A stretch of 64,000 nt of DNA from Mytilinidion resinicola (taxonomy: Eukaryota > Ascomycota > Dothideomycetes > Mytilinidiales > Mytilinidiaceae). The stretch lies in assembly GCF_010093595.1 (NCBI RefSeq), contig NW_022985440.1:2062549-2126548 (forward strand), in the 5' to 3' direction. Positions 55,050 through 64,000 of the stretch are shown here, one piece after another (position 1 is the stretch's first letter; the number at the start of each line of letters is the position of its first letter). A program made the translations under genes and the position numbers. Under the pieces are notes generated by a model. It did not search any database. It was not told where the DNA came from and worked only from the letters and a program-made list of their open reading frames with translations.

Positions 55050-57014
55050 ATGGAGCTGCCCACCATTCGGCCCCTTCGCATCCCAAAGTCCTTCGCTATG
55101 GCCTGCTTCGTTTGTTTCCTTTCTGTCCTGACTATCCTATCCTACTCGAAGCTTAATTCGTGGGCCACGCATCTGCCTGTCGATGTCAACAAGCCCCATA
55201 CGTCGCATGACCACGGTGAGGCCAAGCTGGGGGCCGTCACTTCGATGAGTGCTCGCTGCAGTGATATTGGTATTGATATTCTGCGAAAGGGCGGAAATGC
55301 CGCAGACGCAGTGAGTGGTGCATTTGTGCTATGGAGAGCCCCACCTAATCCTACTAGATGATTGCGACAGAGTTCTGCGTAGGCGTGATTGGTATGCATC
55401 ATCATCCAATAACAAGGCTCTGTTAATTGTTAGTTTAGGATTGGAATCAACAGGCCTCAGCGGGGGAGGTTTCATGGTCATCAGAGCCCCGAATGGGACC
55501 TATGAGGCCATCGACTTCCGCGAAACTGCTCCAGCTGCGGCATTCGAGGACATGTATGTCAATGATGAAGAGGCTTCTTTGACTGGAGGGCTGGCTAGGT
55601 ACTTGTTTATGACTCTGTCGATTCATTTGCTGATTGTTCGAAGCGGTGTACCCGGTGAGTTGAGAGGATTACAGCATCTTTACGAGCGGTACGGGTATTT
55701 GCCATGGGCAGACTTGGTGGAACCGTCCATCAGAATCGCACGAGATGGTTTCATTGCAGATGAGTCTTTGGTTGAAGTTTTCGAAGGGGTCGACAATCCT
55801 GAATTCCTTACGGAAGATCCAGCTTGGGCAGTGGACTTTGCGCCGAACGGCACGCTGCTTGGGCTAGGCGATACACTCACTAGGAAGAGGCTCGCAGCTG
55901 TGCTCGAGCGAGTGGCAAAGGAAGGTCCTGACGTCTTCTACGAAGGTGACATAGCGGAAGCTACTATTCGTGCTTTGCGGGCGACAAACGGAACAATGAC
56001 CCTAGATGATCTCAAGAATTACCACGTCATCGAGCGAGAGCCCATGTCAATCACTTATCGTAACTTCAAAATTACATCTATGGGAGCCCCTAGTGGCGGC
56101 GCGGTTGTCCTGAGCGTCCTGAAAACAGTCGAAGGGTACAGCCAATTGGCGATCATTCCATGTTGAACATCAGTACACACAGACTAGATGAAGCCATTCG
56201 TTTTGCATTCGGAGCGGTGAGTAGATGGCCACACCAACTGGCAAGGGATCGTAATTGACTACGATAAACAGAGGACGGAGCTCGGTGATCCGGCTTTCAT
56301 GAGTAACACTACTACTTTTGACGAAAAGTTAATTTCTCCGGAATATGTCGCCAAGTTCGCTCTAAGATATCCGACCAGCATACATTGCCAGTGTCAGCAT
56401 ATAATCCAAGCGGCTTTGAATCAATTGAAACTCCAGGCACGTCTCATGTTGTCACCGCCGATGCATCAGGTCTTTCGGTCTCTTTGACCAGTACAATCAA
56501 TCTTTGGCTCGGATCCACTGTTATGGTGCCCGAAACCGGGATAATCATGAACAACGAAATGAACGACTTTTCCATTCCTGGAGTTTCGAACGCTTTTGGC
56601 TATATCCCGTCACCTGCAAACTTTGTACGGCCGGAAAAGCGACCACTTTCGTCGATGGCTCCCGTTATCGTCGAGTTTCTCTCAAACAACACCCTCTATT
56701 ACGCCTTAGGAGGCGCAGGAGGCTCGCATATCATCACGGCTGTAATCCAAGGCCTTTGGAATGTCTTGGATCGTCGGATGGATCTTTACACTGCGCTCGA
56801 CATACCGAGATTCCACGATCAGCTAATTCCAAACAACTTGGAACTTAATTATCGATACAACAATGCAACCGCTGCTTTCCTGAGAGGATTAGGGCATAAT
56901 ATCACTTGCGCTGAACGTGGAGCGGATTTGAATGCTCTCCGCCGCTTGCCAAATGGCACTTTTGAAGCCGTAGGAGAACCTAACTTTGCACCGGCTGCTG
57001 GCTATGCCACCTAA
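55050..57014 (+). pseudogene. gamma-glutamyltranspeptidase with two frameshifts
   Basis: Glutathione hydrolase of the Ntn-hydrolase class, type II membrane or secreted (hydrophobic CFVCFLSVLTILSY near residue 20). Segments are 55050-55310, 55358-55391, 55439-55598, 55644-56216 and 56272-57014. Family blocks are KGGNAADA, ATEFCVGVIG, TGLSGGGFMVIRAPNG, GVPGELRGLQHLYERYG, LDEAIRFAFGA, then TPGTSHVVTAD with the catalytic Thr, FSIPGVSNAFGYIPSPANF, KRPLSSMAP and GAGGSHIITA. Two one-base losses are needed: near 56145-56155, after VEGYSQ, and near 56353, after YVAK. Introns that would fix them would be under 40 bases and are unlikely. It is probably a young pseudogene or a region of poor consensus. 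The rest is undamaged. Confidence 0.82.
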
Positions 57015-57717
57015 AGTACGTCGACTAAGATGTCGGCCTGGTTGGTAGCTAGTGTGAGAGTCATAGACCCGGCAAAGAGCAAGGACAAAAGTATTCGAAT
57101 TACCATAGCCGAGTAGGGACGTCGAGAGTACGTACATGCAACATACAATCATACCTGTCATTTGCGCTCTATCCAGTTGGAAAGGCACATGATCTGATCT
57201 AGTTTGCTCTTGAATTTGAACGACTAAATAACCCGACTGGGTGACAATCCTGAACTACAATCTCATTGATTGAAAAGATCACCTTCATTGGGAATCTGAG
57301 ATTTATAAAGCGCTAAATGCTGGGATGACTCCTCACATCACATATAATCGGTACGGTGCTAGCACAGAATTCACAAAATTTTCGCTTGCAACCTCCTCTT
57401 AAGACATCGTGTGTGTCTTTTCACGTCGAAATCTACAGCCGAGCCTTCAAGCCAAAATATTCTCATTGACTCCCGAACTCCACGACTCCGACTGGACACA
57501 CTAAGACCGTAGGTAAGATTCCATCCCTCAAGTCTGAGGCACCTCGAGGCCTACTCCCTGGGACACTGTCGTCGGGACTATCTTTGGCAACGTGAATCTG
57601 CTTTCGGTGACGTAGGTCAATCGATGTGCAGATTCTATCGAGACAGACTGCTACTTATAGACTACAAGAAAAGCTATAGCTTATAGCCATAAAAGATTGC
57701 GACTCCAGAGAATTGTG
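57015..57717. other. spacer
   Basis: 3' flank of the GGT gene. No gene is seen. Confidence 0.5.
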
Positions 57718-57945
57718 CGCAGTGACAGCTGGGCTGTCGGCGGCAGTATGCCTGGACTTCGTGGCAGCGCAAAGGCGACTGTGAGCCGTGCATCTACAAT
57801 AGCTTCGAGCGCTGCCTCGCCACTATCGCGACGTGCTGAAGTGAGATGGCCGATTTGTGATGACGTGATAGGGTCTGAGCACCGGGGCGCGCGTTTGTTG
57901 AGATCCCAATTCTCAGGGTCCAACCTTAATCAGTCTATATATTTC
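57718..57945. repeat. flanking repeat, copy B
   Basis: Partner of 53020-53245, same orientation. The pair brackets the GS-like/GGT segment at a distance of about 4.7 kb. Confidence 0.65.
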
Positions 57946-58010
57946 TATTATTTTTGGGTGCCTCCCATAAACAGATGTGGCCTATTCAGCCAGCCCGTAA
58001 TGCGACCTTA

Positions 58011-58125
58011 TAGTCTAAGGCGTAGGGGTCGCTGGATCGCCTTCCTGTTTTGCCATTTGAGAGTTAGGAGTTCGAGGCCTTGGAGTGTTGAAGTTTTTGT
58101 TCTCTTTTTGGACTTTTTTTTTGCG
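58011..58125 (+). other. possible tRNA-derived (SINE-like) element
   Basis: TAGTCTAAGGCG at 58011 resembles an A box, and GAGTTCGAGGCC at 58068-58079 resembles a B box at about 57 bases. T runs (TTTTT near 58094 and 58105, then a run of nine Ts near 58114) could end a polymerase III transcript. No proper cloverleaf is evident, so it is not called a functional tRNA. Confidence 0.35.
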
Positions 58126-58909
58126 ACGAGTCTACCTACCTGCAAGTCGAGCGTGACAGGTCACTTGAAACCAGTTTGAAGGGAAACGGAATATGTTCGA
58201 CTCTCCAAATCAAGCTCACTCCACCCACCAAGCTTCTTTCAAAGCATGGCTCAAGAGGACGCTCCGGCTTATGGCGGTCTGAGATTTTTCGCTCTTCGCC
58301 AAGACGGAATACCAGGATCACATGGGGAGGAGATCGTAGTTACAGTAGCAAGGACAGCTACTGTCGTCAAGGCGGGTTTTGAATTCATTTGGTATTTTGA
58401 TGGAGTTGAGATGGGATATGAAAAGAGGTGACTGGCAAGCTTCGCAATTGCTACCTACCTAGCGATACTATCCTTGATGACCTACATATGTCGGGACGCG
58501 GCCTCCAGGCTTCGACTTATACTATACCACCAATGCCTCCAGCCATTGAACAGGTGTTCCTTGTATGTAGGCACCCATCTTGCAGCTTCCCGGAGGCATT
58601 CCGACCAGACCGGATGGAAGAAGATACATAAGCCTTACGATCCATACAAGAGCTTGATCCAGCAGCTCTCAGCTCAATAATATACACCTAACCAGCCAAA
58701 GTATTGATGCCCTTTGAGTTCGAGTGAGGAAGAACAGAGGAAAGTCCAGCCAAGCTTTTCATCCCATCTTTTAATCTCGCGCCGGCAAAACCCCGGTCAT
58801 CAACCTGCGCCGCAGCCAATCTAAAGAACACCATCGCGTCTTCTCAACATAACCACCTCTCCTCCTCGCGCCTCTCCGCAAACCTCACCCACGAACCAGC
58901 CCGCCAAAA
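58126..58909. other. spacer with one small open frame
   Basis: An open frame at 58246-58431 (61 codons, MAQEDAPAYGGLRFF...) starts with a reasonable codon pattern and is followed by other-frame open segments to about 58680. It could be a short two-exon gene, but no family is recognised. Confidence 0.35.
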
Positions 58910-59630
58910 TGCCTACCATGTGGCTCTCAGACTCGCAAAGTACGCCTCCCCCCACCGAACTCAATCCCACATTGCTAACTTCCTTCCGCAGAAATCGGAG
59001 TCGCATTCTGCTCTGGGGGTAGGTACGACACGCAACCCCTCTCTCCCCAAACCAGCTATCCTAAACGCGAGACTCAGGCGGTTTCTTCCTGCTCGGCGGC
59101 GTCATGATGTTTTTTGATCGCGCCATGTACGTTCCCATTCCCCTCACACCCCCTCAATCCCCCCATCCCCTCTACCTCCCTTCTAACTAACCCCCTCTTC
59201 TCCCCAGGCTCGCAATGGGCAACATCCTCTTCCTCATCGGCCTCACCTGCATAATCGGCTTTCAAAAAACCGCCCTCTTCTTCGCGCGCCGCCAGAAGCT
59301 AAAAGGCACCGCCGCCTTCGCGGCCGGCATCCTGCTGATCCTGCTCCGGTGGCCGTTCGTCGGGTTTCTGGTCGAGCTGTATGGGATCTTTGTGCTGTTT
59401 GGGGACTTCTTTGCTACGATTGCTGGTACGCGCGCCCCACGTTTTTCATACGAGCAGGGGTTATGGAGGAGATTGGGGAGGGGGGGAAATGGGGAGGTTA
59501 AGAGGTTTGAAAGGTGCTTTGCTGACGTATCGTAGGGTTTGCGGGGAACATACCAGTGGTTGGGCCGTACATCACCATGGTGTTGGAGCGGGTGGGCGCG
59601 GGGGCAAGGAATTCAGAGCTGCCTGTGTAG
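58910..59630 (+). CDS. GOT1: Golgi transport protein GOT1
   Basis: Small four-helix membrane protein of ER-Golgi traffic, 139 residues (yeast 138). Exons are 58910-58940, 58993-59019, 59078-59126, 59208-59425 and 59536-59630; three of the five are under 50 bases, yet phase holds. The product starts MPTMWLSDSQKIGVAFCSGGGFFLLGGVMMFFD. It then has LAMGNILFLIGLTCIIGFQKT, the KLKGTAAFAAGILLILLRWP helix and GFLVELYGIFVLFGDFF, and ends GNIPVVGPYI plus a short tail. All are family hallmarks. Confidence 0.93.
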
Positions 59631-60000
59631 CGGGCCAGGGAGAGGTGGAGGGTGGGTAAGGAGGGTGGGAGAGGGCGGGGAGTGTATTATACGAATGTTT
59701 TAAGCAAGCGTTGGCTCAAACGCGGAGTTGACTTGGGCCTGTCGACATTTTGCTAGGCGCAACGGCACGGCACGTCATGGAATAGATTTCTGGGTCTCAA
59801 GCAATTGAAGTAATTACGCAGGAGCGAAGATGTTGGTATGGTTTTGAACAAATTATGCCGGATATCCCAAAACACCGGTTCTTATTTTAAAAAATCCCTA
59901 CCCAAACGGAACTTTTGGTTTCCCGGTATGAAGCGAATATGCATGGTATGAAGGACAGTTTTTGAGTCTGGTAGTGTGAAACTTTGAAGGGAATTGACGT
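59631..60000. other. convergent 3' spacer
   Basis: Lies between GOT1 and the DAHP synthase 3' end. Nothing is seen. Confidence 0.55.
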
Positions 60001-61202
<1,202 letters not shown>

Positions 61203-61715
61203 TGTGGGGAATGTAGAAGTTGAAGAGAGGCGGAGTCACAGTATGGAGACAATGAAGTGGCAGGGTGTTCCACAAGGCCAATTGCTTTAATACAGCTCGT
61301 AGATATTCAACTGATGAAGAACGGGATCGAGGAGCGACTGATGAGTAACGAGAGAAGACAGAAGGTGTGGGTCGGGTTTATGTATCTCAAGAAAAGTGGT
61401 CTGCCGTTCAGCTTCACCATGACTCTTTTTCGCCGTGCTTTATTTTCTAGACTCCAGGGCGCGGGGTTAGTGGGCATAGACCCTCACCGCCTACACGACT
61501 CCCTGTCAAGCGTGCTTCAAGGCCGTGGATGCTGCGAAAAGACCCCCTGGAAGGCTTTCGCGCCCAACTGAAACACCACGACACCCGCAGCTTCTCCTTT
61601 CACCGCGTCCGCCATGCCTTCTGCTGCTGTATCTCTCCTTTCTTCTTCACTTCTTCATGTTGCTCTCGCGTGTTGACCACGCCGCCCACCACCACTCCAG
61701 CCGCATCGCGCCGCC
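61203..61715. promoter_or_regulatory. divergent upstream region
   Basis: Lies between the DAHP synthase and the gene at 61716. No certain site and no further gene are seen. Confidence 0.4.
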
Positions 61716-62527
61716 ATGCTGACTCTCCCGGCTCATGTCAAACGTCGCCGCGACGACGATTCCGACTCAGCTGACGAGAGGTCCCTAAAGGTTCGTACCG
61801 CTCCTCAGCCGTTGTTCCTCCAGCTGCTTATCCAGACCGCCAGAGATCGCGCAGTCGTTCCTTTTACCCAGCCGACCAGCAGCCCGCATCGACCCAGCTC
61901 CACCAGCTGCCCCTGCGACTCTCAGAGACCCCGCCGAGGTACTATGGCTTCCCCGACGCCATGACACCTGCTCACTCGGAGCACTCCAGTGACGCCTCTC
62001 CTGCCTCGTTAAGCCAGGACGATGTCGATATGGACGACGATGACCTCGACATCATCTGCTCGCAGCCTCCAGACTCTCCTACGGCTCCCTTCTTGCGCCC
62101 CCCACGCTTGAACGCCCAGCTGTTTCAGGAGTCGAATTCAGGAGGCCGCATTCCTACGCCCATACACGGCGCTTTCTATCCCCGCTTACCAACCCGCTCT
62201 GCGAGCGACGTCAGTTCGATGGACCTAGAAGATCTGTCAGGGCTTCCGGTCGTTGGCAGAAAGCCGCCCGAACGAGATCGACGCATGCCCTCTCCCATCA
62301 GCGAGGACGAAGCGACAGAGAGCCAGCTCTCGCGTCTCTCCGTCGGCGGCGCAGAAGAAATGGACATGGAAGACGCCGTGCGATCGCCAAGCCAGACCAC
62401 CAAAACTGGAAGGGCGAGAAGCGGTGCGTTTACGGACAAGCGGAAGTTCTCTATGGGCTACCGCGACGACTGTGATAAGTGTCGAGCGAGAGTTCCGGGC
62501 CATTACAGTCATTTTCTACCTGCTTAA
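61716..62527 (+). CDS. fungal protein with C-terminal CxxC motif, function unknown
   Basis: The frame ending at 62527 is open back to about 61785, well before its first Met (61961). A second frame starting at 61716 (MLTLPAHVKRRRDDDSDSADE) reads into it if one base or a small intron is resolved near 61780. The protein is acidic and Ser/Pro-rich with DDVDMDDDDLDII, RRMPSPISEDE and several SP sites, suggesting a phosphorylated nuclear protein. It ends KFSMGYRDDCDKCRARVPGHYSHFLPA; the C-x2-C plus two His may bind a metal and resembles the conserved end of a Pezizomycotina-specific family. Function is unknown. The N-terminal structure is uncertain. Confidence 0.65.
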
Positions 62528-62841
62528 CGGCTTCTTAGGTACTTTACGGCGTTATGGAAATATCTATCATGAAATCTGCATATGATCAGGGTATGGGGGT
62601 CATATGACTTGGCACTGAGAATTCAAACTGCTTCAAGTCCTCTTAAACCTAGTAGTCTAACTAGCTTATTTAAGGGACGCGTACATACTAGCAACACATC
62701 AAAACCTAAGCGATTGCGGATGACGTTCATCATCCACTCGAAACCTGGCACCTTGCGGTGATGCCTCTTCCAGATCACGCGTGAAGCCGAAATAAGCCTA
62801 CAGTCTTTCCAAGCTTCGGATTCTACCACCCCCTACTCATC
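62528..62841. other. convergent 3' spacer
   Basis: Lies between the two gene ends. Nothing is seen. Confidence 0.55.
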
Positions 62842-63354
62842 TCAATCACTCTCTTTCCCATCCTCCACCCCTTCCCCCAACACCTTCCTCAGAAACACCG
62901 TCCCCTCAATCGGCGTCTCATAATACTTCTCACACCTTTCAAACCCCAAACTCTCATACAACCCAATCGCCGCACCCATCATCGGCAGCGTATCCAGCCT
63001 CATCTCGCCATAACCCCTCCTCCTCGCCGCCTCTATAACAGCCGCCACAAGCGCCCGTCCAACACCCAGTCCCCGGCCCGCCGGCGCTACCCATAGTCTT
63101 TTCACTTCGCAGCATCCGGAGCTCAACGGCCGTATCGCGACACAGCCTACTGCGATGCCGACAGTATCTCGTGCGAGGAGAAGCTCGCCAGAGGGCGCGG
63201 CGTATTTGCCCGGCATGCTTGCTAGTTCGGCGTCGAAGGCTTGGAAGGCGAGGTCGATGTCGAGCCAGGCGACGTAGTCTTTGAAGAGCTGGACGGTGGC
63301 GGCGAGGTCGGCGCTGATGCGGACGAGGATGATTTTGAGGCTGGTTTTAGACAT
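62842..63354 (-). CDS. GNAT-family N-acetyltransferase
   Basis: Acetyl-CoA-dependent acyltransferase, 170 residues. The start at 63354 (MSKTSLKII) is chosen over an in-frame upstream Met (63444), because the first 30 residues of the longer form do not look like a domain. Central strands read LLLARDTVGIAVGCVAIRPL and CCEVKRLWV. The acetyl-CoA loop GRGLGVGRAL fits R/Q-x2-G-x-G/A. The C-terminal part has YGEMRLDTLPMMGAAIGLYESLGFERC, the usual end of the fold. The substrate (amine, amino acid or peptide) cannot be told. No intron is needed. Confidence 0.9.
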   Translation of the reverse strand: MSKTSLKIILVRISADLAATVQLFKDYVAWLDIDLAFQAFDAELASMPGKYAAPSGELLLARDTVGIAVGCVAIRPLSSGCCEVKRLWVAPAGRGLGVGRALVAAVIEAARRRGYGEMRLDTLPMMGAAIGLYESLGFERCEKYYETPIEGTVFLRKVLGEGVEDGKESD

Positions 63355-64000
63355 TTTAGGTGCTGGATTGGTGGAGATGTGATGAGTGGATTTTGGTGAG
63401 CAGAGATGGATAGTTATATAGGTACCGCCGATACTTGGAGTCATATAGCTTTAAAACCTCGACGTTGAGTAGTTTAGCTAAGAACACCCATAACAAACCA
63501 GATATGTATATTTACAACACGCCCTTCACTTCCCGCACCGTCCGGATATCCCCGGAACCACCATTTTTCCTACCTTTTCCCGCCTTTTCATCTACTAATG
63601 TACTACTCTCTCATTATTGAGCTTTCCTAAGTAGTTCCCTTCAAAACCTTCATCCCTTCCCAGTCCTCTTAAAAGGTTCAGACCTTATTTATTCCCCTTG
63701 AAGATCGGTTATGCCTTCCTCCCTCTTAGCGTTAACACCCTGCATGAGATCGGCGCTAGGATCGACGCTGTGGATCCTTTCAGTAGACCTCGATCCGGCC
63801 TCGTGGCTGTCCTCGTGGTATGGGTACGGGGTAATAGGTGTCATCTCATTCTCTCGCGGCAGTCCAATCCGCATGAGTTTGGAAATGCATACAGCGATTC
63901 TACCGCGAATTTGCTCCAACGATTACCTACACTGCATTGGCGATCTAGTAATATAAATCCCCTTTCAGGCGCCCTTCAACAAGAAGAGGCAGGCCACGAA
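63355..64000. other. right edge, no gene seen
   Basis: Short overlapping frames at 63689-63956 occur on both strands without recognisable content. Confidence 0.5.

Noticed and set aside
56120..56175. A 38-base intron restoring the GGT frame
   Set aside because: The length is below the range of fungal introns seen here, and it would delete conserved residues before THRLDEA.
57697..58179. 160-codon plus-strand frame
   Set aside because: Runs through the flanking repeat and the SINE-like segment; composition is not protein-like.

Overview
The window is nuclear DNA of a filamentous ascomycete (Pezizomycotina). This is inferred from short GT-AG introns of about 45-75 bases with CTAAC/CTAAT-type branch sites, from fungal-specific families (a Zn2Cys6 factor, a SIT-type siderophore transporter, MGM101, NIC96), and from a repeat copy degraded mostly by transitions, as repeat-induced point mutation (RIP) would do. 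A more exact placement cannot be made from the sequence alone.

Layout. 0-6 kb is gene-poor and holds two decayed tandem arrays. 6.2-8.5 kb carries a Zn2Cys6/DUF3425 regulator. 8.5-22.5 kb is an accessory region: a Tc1-like transposase relic, dispersed repeats, a secreted sphingomyelinase D-family enzyme, a 14-helix drug-efflux-type MFS transporter, a broken bleomycin hydrolase tail, an unknown membrane-anchored gene with a degraded second copy, an IspE-type kinase gene of bacterial (actinobacterial-like) character, and three TA-flanked miniature inverted-repeat elements. 22.8-30.5 kb is conserved housekeeping: TMA7, an HVA22/REEP protein, MGM101 and the spliceosomal kinase PRP4. 30.7-32.3 kb is a third decayed array. 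32.7-35.1 kb is a siderophore transporter with an upstream GATA/SreA-type site. 36-48.8 kb is again housekeeping: NIC96, DID2, NCB2, an SDR, an FAD oxidoreductase and two unknowns. 48.8-53.3 kb is gene-poor with a fourth array. 53-58 kb is a divergent, disrupted glutamine synthetase-like and gamma-glutamyltranspeptidase pair bracketed by related flanking repeats. 58.9-63.4 kb holds GOT1, a DAHP synthase, a fungal hypothetical and a GNAT acetyltransferase.

The most unusual content is the IspE homologue. IspE belongs to the MEP isoprenoid pathway, and fungi make isoprenoids by the mevalonate route. Its reading frame is shifted once by a single base; the catalytic residues are present on both sides of the shift. 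It lies divergently beside a gene with no recognised domain and next to a cluster of mobile elements, so it looks like a transferred gene in a mobile neighbourhood.

Exon borders were placed by eye from splice signals, reading frame and family conservation. No search or alignment was run. Single-base frameshifts here could be real mutations or consensus errors.
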